NCBI GenBank assembly: GCA_017413105.1
Contig: JAFPVA010000234.1
Span: forward strand, 1 to 34,055
DNA: 34,055 bases
Direction of reading: 5' to 3'
Source of the DNA: Butyrivibrio sp.
Lineage (GTDB): Bacteria; Bacillota; Clostridia; Lachnospirales; Lachnospiraceae
Shown here: piece by piece, positions 1 to 7,116 of the stretch
Position numbering within the stretch: position 1 is the stretch's first letter
Layout of the letters: each line of letters opens with the position of its first letter
Notes under the pieces: model-generated
What the model was told of the DNA's origin: nothing
The model's input: the letters and a program-made list of their open reading frames with translations, nothing else
Database searches by the model: none
Made by a program: the position numbers and the translations under genes

Positions 1-13
1 GCTTTGTGCCAAA

Positions 14-42
14 TGGAACGCAAGAACCGTCCCCTCGTTCCA
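14..42. repeat. 7-bp inverted repeat upstream of the GH3 gene
   Basis: TGGAACG (14-20) and CGTTCCA (36-42) are exact complements around a 15-nt loop, just before the ribosome binding site of the GH3 gene. The same two 7-nt arms recur around a different loop in the hairpin block at 16773-16813. It may be a leader hairpin or part of a dispersed palindromic repeat. The window edge hides what lies upstream. Confidence 0.5.
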
Positions 43-80
43 CCTACGTCTCACAAAACACATCAAAAAGAGGAATAATC

Positions 81-2579
81 ATGGAAAAATGGGCAAGAAT
101 TAAATACACACCAAATCTCCCCTTAGGGGAAAACAGAAAATACGTCACCGCCAGCAAGGAACACATAGACCTGTCCTGTGCTGCGGCCTGTGAAGGCATG
201 GTTCTGCTTAAAAATGAGAAGTCAGTTCTTCCTATAAAGAAGGGCAGCAGAGTGGCGCTTTTTGGCAAAGGAACCTTTGACTATGTAAAGGGCGGCGGTG
301 GAAGCGGTGATGTTACTGTGCCCTATATCAGAAACCTCTATGAGGGACTTTCTGAGTTTTCCGGCGATATAGCTATCTATGATAAATCGGTTTCTTTTTA
401 CAAGGATTACGTAAGAGAGCAGTACAAGCAGGGCATCGTGCCCGGCATGATAAAAGAGCCTGCCCTTCCTGAGGACATTTTTTCGGATGCGGCAGCTTAT
501 ACAGATACTGCAATTATCTCAATCAGCAGATTTTCCGGCGAGGGCTGGGACAGAAAGGCTGCCGGCGTGGACCGTGAGATAAAGTGTGAGGCGGTTGACC
601 TGGTTGCCATGGGCGACAAGGTCTTTGACCACGGCGATTTCTATCTCACAAATGCTGAGAAGAAGATGGTTAAGCAGGTAAAAGAGAATTTCTCAAATGT
701 AATAGTAGTGATGAATGTTGGCGGCGTGGTTGATACCAGCTGGTTTAAGGACGACGAGGAAATCTCTGCGGTTCTCATGGCATGGCAGGGCGGAATTGAG
801 GGAGGCCTTGCGGCGGCAAAGCTCCTTCTTGGAAAAGAAAATCCATCCGGAAAACTGGCAGATACATTCGCAGCAAAACTTGAGGACTATCCTTCTACAG
901 AAGGCTTCCACGAGGACGATGAATACGTGGACTATATAGAGGACATCTATGTGGGCTACAGGTATTTTGAGACAATTCCCGGAGCTTCCAAAAAGGTTAA
1001 TTATCCCTTTGGCTTTGGTCTTTCCTACACCACCTTCATTCTGGAAAATCCAAAGGCGGAAGCCATCGTACTTGAAACCCAAACCGATTCCGCTTCCAAA
1101 TCCTCAAAAACTTCCAAGAAAGACAGCGACAATTCCGCAGATCTTGCCGACGGCATTGTTGCCAGTGTGACAGTTACCAATATTGGGAAGACCCCGGGAA
1201 AAGAGGTAGTGCAGCTTTACTACAGCGCGCCTTCCGGAAAGCTGGGCAAGCCCGCAAAAGTTCTCGGAGGCTACGCAAAGACCAGGCTCCTTCAGCCAGG
1301 CGAGAGTCAGAGGATTACCATAGCTCTTTATATGGCGGACATGGCTTCCTACGACGATCTGGGAAAGGTCAAAAAGGCCGCATGGATTCTGGAAAAGGGC
1401 AGCTATGAGTTCTTTATCGGAACCTCTGTAAGGGATGTAAAAAAGCTGGATTACGAATACAAGCTATCTAAGAATATAGTCGTAGAGCAGGTTACAAACA
1501 AACTTGTTCCGACATCGCTAAAAAAGCGTATGCTCGCCGACGGAAGCTTCGAGGAGCTTCCTCAGACAAACCCTGTGGATACCTACGCCACTATTTTCCC
1601 CAGGGAAAAGAACTGGCAGGAGAAGGTATGCAGGTTCCCGGCCGTGAGACCGCAGGAGAGAGTGCAGATTGTCTGGGACAAAAGTGCAGACGACAAAAAG
1701 ACTTTCATGGACGTGGCAAAATGCACACTTTCATTGGAAGATTTCATGAAAGAGCTTAGTGATGAACAGCTGGCGAGCCTTTTAGGAGGTCAGCCAAATA
1801 CCGGAATGGCAAATACCTTTGGTTATGGCAATCTCCCTGAGGCGGGTGTGCCCTCAGCGCAGACCTGTGATGGTCCTGCAGGAGTCAGGATTGCCCCGGA
1901 GGTTGGCGTTTCCACGACAGCCTTCCCCTGTTCGACGCTTCTTGCCTGCACCTGGAATGAGGACATCTGCTATCAGGTGGGCGTAGCCGGAGGCGAGGAA
2001 GCCAAGGAGTGCAATTTTGCTGCATGGCTCACCCCAGCTGTAAATATCCACAGAAGTCCCCTCTGCGGAAGGAACTTTGAGTACTATTCCGAGGATCCGT
2101 TCATTGCGGGAAAACAGGCAGCGGCCATGGTTCGCGGAATCCAGAGCAACAACATAATTGCGACACCCAAGCACTTTGCTTTAAATAACAAGGAATCCAA
2201 CAGAAAGGCCAGCAATTCAAGGGCTTCTGAGCGTGCCATCAGAGAGATCTACTTAAAGGCTTTCGAGATAATTGTAAAAGAGGCAGAGCCCTGGAGCATC
2301 ATGTCTTCTTACAACATTATCAATGGTCAGAGAGCTTCGGAGTCGAAGGATCTTTTGACAGGGATCCTGAGAGACGAATGGGGCTATGATGGCGTTGTGG
2401 TCAGCGATTGGTGGGGATACGGCGAGCACTATAAAGAGGTTCTTGCGGGCAACGACATCAAGATGGGCTGCGGTTATCCGGAGCAACTTCTAGAAGCTAT
2501 CGAAAAGAAAACGATTAAGCGAAAAGACCTGGAAAAATGCGCAGAAAGAGTTCTTAAAATGATTCTAAAAATAGACTAA
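81..2579 (+). CDS. GH3 beta-glucosidase with reversed domain order
   Basis: Glycoside hydrolase family 3 enzyme, 832 aa from the ATG at 81, which follows AGAGGA at good spacing; the frame is open to base 6, but without a ribosome binding site. The domain order is the reverse of most GH3 enzymes. The C-terminal alpha/beta sandwich-type domain comes first (about residues 30-310, with GGGGSGDV and GEGWDR), then an Fn3-like domain interrupted by a Ser/Lys-rich linker (about 320-480), and the catalytic TIM-barrel-type domain last (about 560-832). The barrel shows CDGPAGVRI, TPKHFALNNKE and the nucleophile motif VVSDWWG, with Asp at residue 776 (codon 2406-2408). B. fibrisolvens BglA (about 830 aa) has this arrangement. 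No signal peptide is present, so it should act in the cytoplasm on imported beta-glucosides. Aryl-glucoside, cellobiose or xyloside preference cannot be decided from sequence. Confidence 0.93.
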   Translation: MEKWARIKYTPNLPLGENRKYVTASKEHIDLSCAAACEGMVLLKNEKSVLPIKKGSRVALFGKGTFDYVKGGGGSGDVTVPYIRNLYEGLSEFSGDIAIYDKSVSFYKDYVREQYKQGIVPGMIKEPALPEDIFSDAAAYTDTAIISISRFSGEGWDRKAAGVDREIKCEAVDLVAMGDKVFDHGDFYLTNAEKKMVKQVKENFSNVIVVMNVGGVVDTSWFKDDEEISAVLMAWQGGIEGGLAAAKLLLGKENPSGKLADTFAAKLEDYPSTEGFHEDDEYVDYIEDIYVGYRYFETIPGASKKVNYPFGFGLSYTTFILENPKAEAIVLETQTDSASKSSKTSKKDSDNSADLADGIVASVTVTNIGKTPGKEVVQLYYSAPSGKLGKPAKVLGGYAKTRLLQPGESQRITIALYMADMASYDDLGKVKKAAWILEKGSYEFFIGTSVRDVKKLDYEYKLSKNIVVEQVTNKLVPTSLKKRMLADGSFEELPQTNPVDTYATIFPREKNWQEKVCRFPAVRPQERVQIVWDKSADDKKTFMDVAKCTLSLEDFMKELSDEQLASLLGGQPNTGMANTFGYGNLPEAGVPSAQTCDGPAGVRIAPEVGVSTTAFPCSTLLACTWNEDICYQVGVAGGEEAKECNFAAWLTPAVNIHRSPLCGRNFEYYSEDPFIAGKQAAAMVRGIQSNNIIATPKHFALNNKESNRKASNSRASERAIREIYLKAFEIIVKEAEPWSIMSSYNIINGQRASESKDLLTGILRDEWGYDGVVVSDWWGYGEHYKEVLAGNDIKMGCGYPEQLLEAIEKKTIKRKDLEKCAERVLKMILKID

Positions 2580-2650
2580 AATCTGTCGCATTATTGCCAA
2601 GATAGGCTTATAATAATATCAGAGACAATAGCCGATTGGAGGTGGTGTCT

Positions 2651-3292
2651 ATGAAAAAAAGATCATTTGTGGGAATGATTGCTGTTGCGCTTATGACAGT
2701 GGTAGTTGGATGTTCAAATGGGATGGTTCAGGCAGAAGGCCCTGACCTCAAGCCGGTGATCTATCTTTATCCTCAGCAGGATGGGACAGAGATCACGGTG
2801 AAACTGGATTATAACGGAAGCCTTACAACTCTTGATCCGGCCTTTAACACTGACAATGGTTGGACTGTAGTTGCTAACACCAACGGGCAGATAACTCTTG
2901 GGGAAAAGAGCTATAATTATCTTTACTGGGAAGGCAACCCTAACAATCAATATGATTTTTATTCAGGCTTCTGCATCAAGGGCTCTGATACAGAGAGTTT
3001 CTTAAGGTCCAAGCTTCCGTACCTGGGACTTAACGATTCCGAGACCAATGAGTTCATAAATTACTGGCTTCCTATGATGAAGGATAACAAGTACAACGTC
3101 ATCAGCTTCCAGGAGGGAGCTTATACAGGAAATGCCAAGCTTGATGTAACGCCTAAGCCTGATTCGATTATCCGTGTATTTATGGCCTGGTATCCATCAG
3201 ATAAGGAAGTAAAGATCCTTCCTCAGGACATCAGCGGAGCCTCAAGAAGCGGCTTCTCCGTAGTAGAGTGGGGCGGCAATAAAGTCAAATAA
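2651..3292 (+). CDS. KPVIYLYP-motif lipoprotein of unknown function
   Basis: Small exported lipoprotein of 213 aa. The start ATG at 2651 follows GGAGGTGG. The signal peptide has a KKR n-region and a lipobox ending VVVGC with the acylated Cys at residue 21. After a short spacer come the family signature KPVIYLYP, a D-Y-N-G strand motif, YNYLYWEG, a GFCIKG..T segment, YWLPMM..NKYNVISFQ and a C-terminal PDSIIRVFMAW. I recognise these as a conserved hypothetical family common in Firmicutes, but know no experimentally assigned function. There are no membrane segments beyond the signal and no catalytic signature I can name. It lies 71 bp behind the GH3 gene, with a TATAAT at 2609-2614, so it may have its own promoter. 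The beta-rich, aromatic sequence would suit a surface-exposed binding or wall-associated protein; that is inference. Confidence 0.8.
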   Translation: MKKRSFVGMIAVALMTVVVGCSNGMVQAEGPDLKPVIYLYPQQDGTEITVKLDYNGSLTTLDPAFNTDNGWTVVANTNGQITLGEKSYNYLYWEGNPNNQYDFYSGFCIKGSDTESFLRSKLPYLGLNDSETNEFINYWLPMMKDNKYNVISFQEGAYTGNAKLDVTPKPDSIIRVFMAWYPSDKEVKILPQDISGASRSGFSVVEWGGNKVK

Positions 3293-3298
3293 ATATGC

Positions 3299-3327
3299 TT
3301 GCATCATATCAGAGTATGCATTAAAAT
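3299..3327 (+). promoter_or_regulatory. Probable SigA promoter of aspS
   Basis: TTGCAT (3299-3304), a 17-nt spacer and TAAAAT (3322-3327) give a good vegetative promoter, with the transcript expected to start near 3333-3335, at the edge of a 10-bp hairpin. Confidence 0.6.
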
Positions 3328-3330
3328 GTT

Positions 3331-3364
3331 GTGCGTGGTATCAGCTAATTTTGGTACCACGCAC
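3331..3364 (+). terminator. 10-bp hairpin before aspS (terminator or 5'-end structure)
   Basis: GTGCGTGGTA (3331-3340) pairs perfectly with TACCACGCAC (3355-3364) around a 14-nt loop, followed by TCTTTG. It can end transcription from the lipoprotein gene. Because the predicted aspS start site falls at its left arm, it could instead cap the aspS mRNA. The T-tract is short, so terminator strength is doubtful. Confidence 0.55.
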
Positions 3365-3408
3365 TCTTTGTTCGTATGAGATTATTAAGAAGAAATGGAG
3401 TAGTAACA

Positions 3409-5253
3409 ATGATGCAATCACGTACACATAACTGTGGTGAGCTTCGCATTGAGAACGTTGGCGAGAGCGTTACTTTGGTAGGCTGGCTTGAGAATATGCG
3501 TGAAGTCGGATCAGGACTTGGATTCGTAGTCCTTCGTGACTTCTATGGCACAACACAGATCGTATTAGAAACAGAAGAGATGGTCAAGACTGCAAAGGCC
3601 ATCAACAAGGAATCAACAATCTCTGTAAAGGGTGTTGTAAGAGAGCGTAGTTCCAAGAACCCCAAGCAGGTAACTGGTGATATTGAGGTTGTTCCTGAGA
3701 CTATTACGGTTCTTGGCAGATGTCGTTACAACGAGCTTCCTTTTGAGATCAATCACTCAAGAGAGGCAGATGAGACTGCAAGACTTAAATATCGTTACTT
3801 GGATCTCAGAAATCCTGAAGTTAAAAAGAACATTATCCTTAGATGCAACGTTATCGCTGCACTTCGTCAGGCTATGACAGAGCATGGATTCTTGGAGATC
3901 ACAACTCCTATACTTACAGCTTCTTCACCTGAGGGCGCTAGAGACTATCTTGTTCCTGCAAGAAAGCACCCTGGCAAGTTCTATGCACTTCCACAGGCAC
4001 CTCAGCAGTTCAAGCAGCTTCTTATGACAGCAGGCTTTGACCGCTACTTCCAGATTGCCCCTTGCTTTAGAGATGAGGATGCAAGAGGAGACAGAAGCCC
4101 GGGAGAGTTCTATCAGCTTGATATGGAGATGGCTTTCGCATCCCAGGAAGATGTATTTGCAGTATGTGAGGATGTTCTTCCTCCTGTATTTGAGAAGTTT
4201 GGCACATATAATCGTGCTTCCAAGGCTCCATTCACAAGAATTCCTTATCTTGAGGCTATGGAGAAATATGGTTCAGATAAGCCTGACCTTAGAATTGACC
4301 TTACTGTAGAGGATGTTACAGATACTCTTGCTGATTGTGGCTTCGGACCATTTGCTTCAACAGTTTCAGCTGAGGCAGCAGAAGCAAGCGAGGGTGCTCT
4401 CACAGCAGGTGCTGCTACCGGCGTTCGTATCAAGGCAGTTGTAGTATCTGACTTCAAGGAGAGCCGTAAGTTCATCGACAAGACTATCGGTGATGTAGAG
4501 GTTCAGTCAGGAAACAAGGCTTACTGGTTCAGAATGGATGAGAACGGAGAGCTTGTTGGAGGTATTTCCAAGTTTGTTGCTCCTATCAAGGATGCTGTTG
4601 TATCAAAGCTTTCACTTAAGGCTGGCGACCTTGTAGTTCTTTCAAGCGGCAAGCTTTCTGCGGCTCAGAAGACTGCAGGCGTTATCGTAAAGACCTTTGG
4701 CGCAACTGTTCCAGGACATATGGACAAAGAGCAGTATGCATTCTGCTGGATCGTTGACTTCCCTATGTATGAGATCGGTGAGGAGTCAGGCGAGTTAGAA
4801 TTTTGCCACAACCCATTCTCAATGCCATCAGGCGGTCTTGAGACCCTGCTTAAGGCTGAGAGAGGAGAGATCGATCCTCTTGCAATCACGGCTGATCAGT
4901 ATGACCTTGTTGTTAACGGCGTAGAGCTTTCATCAGGAGCTGTTCGTAACCACGATACTGAGATCATGATCAAGGCCTTCGAGATGGTAAGACTTGGCGA
5001 AGAGGATGTTAAGGCCAAGTTCCCTGCTATGTACAACGCATTCTGCTACGGTGCACCGCCACACGCAGGAATTGCACCTGGTGTAGACAGAATGGTAATG
5101 CTTCTTGCAGGAGAGGATTCAATCCGTGAGATTATTCCTTTCCCTATGAACAAGAATGCTCAGGACATCATGATGGATGCTCCTGGTTACGTTACAGACA
5201 AGCAGCTTGAAGAGCTTCACATCGCTGTAAAGCTTGACGAAACAAAGGAATGA
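3409..5253 (+). CDS. aspS: Aspartyl-tRNA synthetase (AspRS)
   Basis: Charges tRNA-Asp with aspartate in the cytoplasm; class II synthetase of the bacterial type, 614 aa from the ATG at 3409 (a second ATG follows directly; GGAG lies 8-11 nt upstream). Domains in order: OB-fold anticodon-binding domain (about 1-105), start of the catalytic core with motif 1, motif 2 as FRDEDARGDRSPGEF, an inserted GAD domain (about 290-430), and motif 3 as GAPPHAGIAPGVDR. The motif 2 version with RSPGEFYQLD and the later HNPFSMPSGG and GVELSSGAVRNH are the form I associate with alphaproteobacterial AspRS rather than the ADRQPEFTQID form usual in Firmicutes, which hints at old horizontal exchange. A Rho-independent terminator follows, so the gene is probably monocistronic. 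Confidence 0.96.
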   Translation: MMQSRTHNCGELRIENVGESVTLVGWLENMREVGSGLGFVVLRDFYGTTQIVLETEEMVKTAKAINKESTISVKGVVRERSSKNPKQVTGDIEVVPETITVLGRCRYNELPFEINHSREADETARLKYRYLDLRNPEVKKNIILRCNVIAALRQAMTEHGFLEITTPILTASSPEGARDYLVPARKHPGKFYALPQAPQQFKQLLMTAGFDRYFQIAPCFRDEDARGDRSPGEFYQLDMEMAFASQEDVFAVCEDVLPPVFEKFGTYNRASKAPFTRIPYLEAMEKYGSDKPDLRIDLTVEDVTDTLADCGFGPFASTVSAEAAEASEGALTAGAATGVRIKAVVVSDFKESRKFIDKTIGDVEVQSGNKAYWFRMDENGELVGGISKFVAPIKDAVVSKLSLKAGDLVVLSSGKLSAAQKTAGVIVKTFGATVPGHMDKEQYAFCWIVDFPMYEIGEESGELEFCHNPFSMPSGGLETLLKAERGEIDPLAITADQYDLVVNGVELSSGAVRNHDTEIMIKAFEMVRLGEEDVKAKFPAMYNAFCYGAPPHAGIAPGVDRMVMLLAGEDSIREIIPFPMNKNAQDIMMDAPGYVTDKQLEELHIAVKLDETKE

Positions 5254-5286
5254 TCCTTTAAAATCAGCTAAATATATAATGAGATA

Positions 5287-5334
5287 AGAGCGAGTTGTTT
5301 TTTGACAAAATTGTCAGAAAATGGCTCGCTTTTT
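5287..5334 (+). terminator. Rho-independent terminator after aspS
   Basis: AGCGAG (5289-5294) pairs with CTCGCT (5325-5330), with an inner TGACAA/TTGTCA hairpin in the loop, followed by TTTT. Confidence 0.75.
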
Positions 5335-5358
5335 CGTGAAAATGTCGGTGAATTATTG

Positions 5359-5387
5359 TTGAATTATCCAGAACACGGAATTATAAT
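5359..5387 (+). promoter_or_regulatory. Strong SigA promoter of the hydroxy-acid operon
   Basis: TTGAAT (5359-5364), a 17-nt spacer and a consensus TATAAT (5382-5387). The operator at 5391-5412 begins 4 nt downstream and covers the expected start site, the classical position for repression. Confidence 0.8.
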
Positions 5388-5390
5388 AAA

Positions 5391-5412
5391 TGTATGATGT
5401 ATACATCATACA
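5391..5412 (+). promoter_or_regulatory. Perfect 22-bp palindromic operator, probably for the GntR regulator
   Basis: The half-site TGTATGATGTA is followed without a gap by its exact complement TACATCATACA. It lies across the start site of the racemase-dehydratase-permease operon. FadR/FCD-type GntR regulators bind short palindromes centred on GTATAC-like cores, and a gene for one lies at the end of this operon (9831). I found no second copy in the window. That this regulator binds here is inference from position and symmetry. Confidence 0.72.
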
Positions 5413-5436
5413 CTGTTTGTTGGAGGATGGGGATCT

Positions 5437-6720
5437 ATGAAGCAAACTATTTCTATTCCGTACTACACCTCTACTATGGATATCCACGTAGATGATGAGA
5501 ATCTTAAGGCAGTGCTCACTGCCAAAATGCACGAGTTTAAAACTGATAAAACCGAATCCGAACTGGTAAAAGAGGCGCTGGAAAACCCTATTGGAACCAA
5601 GCCCCTGCGAGAGCTTGCCCAGGGAAAAAAGAAAGTTGTTATAGTTACCAGCGACCATACCAGAGCTGTTCCAAGTAAGATAACGCTTCCTCTTGAACTT
5701 GCTGAAATAAGGAAGGGAAGCCCCGATGCGGATATAACGATCCTTATTGCAACGGGTCTTCACAGGGCAACCACTGAGGAAGAGCAGCGCAGGATGTTTG
5801 GCGACAATATCGTTGATAACGAGAAGATTGCCATCAATAACGCCTTTGAACCCAGTGAATTTGCAGATATGGGAATACTTCCGTCAGGAGCTGAATTCCA
5901 TGTAAACAAGCTGGCAACAGAGTGCGACCTTCTTATTTGCGAAGGCTTTATTGAGCCACATTTCTTTGCAGGATTTTCCGGCGGCAGAAAGAGTATCCTT
6001 CCGGGAATATGTTCCCAGGCCACGGTCAACGAGAATCACTCCTACAAGGCAATCTCCAGTAAATACTCCAAGACAGGAGTCCTTGAGCACAATCCAATCC
6101 ATGAGGATATGTTGTGTGCAGCCAGGAGAGTAAATGTCCAGTTCATCCTGAACGTCGCATTAAATGCTGAGAAAAAAGTAATCGCAGCCTGGGCAGGAGA
6201 TCTTGAACAGGCTCACGCACAGGGTGTGGCTTTCATAAGAGAATGGTCCCAGTGCCCAAGCGTTACGGGAGATATCGTTGTAACCAGTAACGGAGGATAT
6301 CCTCTGGACCAGAACCTGTATCAGAGTCCAAAGGCAGTAGCTACTGCAGAAGCATGCGCCGGCGAGGACGGAGTCATCATCATGTGCTGCAGCTGTGCAG
6401 ATGGCATGGGAGGCACTCATTTTGAAAAGCTTATCCAGATGGGAACCCCTGAAGAGATAGATGCTTATCTTTCTAAGATTCCGCCAAAGGAAACCATCCC
6501 GGAGCAGTGGTGCCCACAGATATATGCCAGAATCCTTCATAAACACAAGATGATCCTGGTGACAACCTATCTTGATCCTGAGACAGTTAAAAGATGCAAC
6601 ATGATCCCGGCAAGCACTCCGGATGAGGCATTAGAGATTGCCTATGGAATCAAGGGAAGAGATGCAAGTGTTGTTGTAATCCCAGACGGAGTCAGCGTTC
6701 TGGCTGTGGCACCTGAGTAA
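5437..6720 (+). CDS. larA: LarA-family nickel-pincer 2-hydroxyacid racemase/epimerase
   Basis: Predicted to invert C2 of a 2-hydroxy acid with the nickel-pincer nucleotide cofactor. Length is 427 aa; the ATG at 5437 follows GGAGGATGGGG. The active-site residues known from Lactobacillus plantarum LarA are present with a constant shift of one: Asp73 and Arg76 in SDHTRAVP, His109 in GLHR, His175 in EPHFFAGF, the cofactor-linking Lys185 in GGRKSILPG, His201 in ENHS, and Gln296 and Lys299 in QSPK. This argues for an active enzyme. Cofactor synthesis needs LarB, LarC and LarE, none of which lies here, so they must be elsewhere. LarA homologs also act on malate, 2-hydroxyglutarate, phenyllactate and gluconate; the dehydratase and GntP-type permease downstream suggest an aldonate or similar substrate rather than lactate. 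First gene of the operon. Confidence 0.92.
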   Translation: MKQTISIPYYTSTMDIHVDDENLKAVLTAKMHEFKTDKTESELVKEALENPIGTKPLRELAQGKKKVVIVTSDHTRAVPSKITLPLELAEIRKGSPDADITILIATGLHRATTEEEQRRMFGDNIVDNEKIAINNAFEPSEFADMGILPSGAEFHVNKLATECDLLICEGFIEPHFFAGFSGGRKSILPGICSQATVNENHSYKAISSKYSKTGVLEHNPIHEDMLCAARRVNVQFILNVALNAEKKVIAAWAGDLEQAHAQGVAFIREWSQCPSVTGDIVVTSNGGYPLDQNLYQSPKAVATAEACAGEDGVIIMCCSCADGMGGTHFEKLIQMGTPEEIDAYLSKIPPKETIPEQWCPQIYARILHKHKMILVTTYLDPETVKRCNMIPASTPDEALEIAYGIKGRDASVVVIPDGVSVLAVAPE

Positions 6721-6798
6721 AATAAGGTAGTAGCAAGACGCTGAGACCGTGTAAGGCTTGAGTGAGCAGTAGGCCTGCCAAAAAGAAAAGGAGGGGTT

Positions 6799-7116
6799 AT
6801 GGGAGAACTAAAAATAGCGCTTAAAGTAAACGACCTTGATAATGTGGCAACCATTTTTGCCAACGATATTACAAGCGGAATGGAAGTCGAGATCAGGGAT
6901 AAAAAGGGCAACGTGGAAGAAACAAAGGTTATCGGAGATGTGCCCTATGGTCATAAGATAGCCGTAAAAGATATTGCAAAGGGCGAACAGATCATCAAGT
7001 ACGGTGAAGAGATCGGCATAGCCACGGCAGATATTGAAAGAGGCGAATATGTCCACGTGCACAATCTCGACAGCATGCGAGGAAGAGGCGACCTTGTGGG
7101 GAAGGAGGAGAAGTGA
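6799..7116 (+). CDS. uxaA: UxaA-type dehydratase, small SAF-domain subunit
   Basis: Small subunit (105 aa) of a split UxaA-family hydro-lyase. The protein is a single SAF domain: VPYGHKIAVKDI, KYGEEIGIA and the terminal VHVHN match the N-terminal domain of altronate dehydratase and galactarate dehydratase. The ATG at 6799 follows AAGGAGGGG. It lies 78 bp after the racemase gene and its stop overlaps the start of the large subunit by one base, so the two are translationally coupled. In E. coli UxaA both parts form one chain; split forms are common in archaea and Clostridia. The same split organisation occurs in sulfolactate sulfo-lyase (SuyA/SuyB), so altronate specificity is not proven. Confidence 0.88.
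   Translation: MGELKIALKVNDLDNVATIFANDITSGMEVEIRDKKGNVEETKVIGDVPYGHKIAVKDIAKGEQIIKYGEEIGIATADIERGEYVHVHNLDSMRGRGDLVGKEEK

Noticed and set aside
3293-3408. T-box leader for aspS, suggested by TGGTACCACGC
   Set aside because: Only 116 bp separate the genes, the canonical T-box sequence and specifier stem are absent, and TACCACGCAC is explained by the simple hairpin with 3331-3340.
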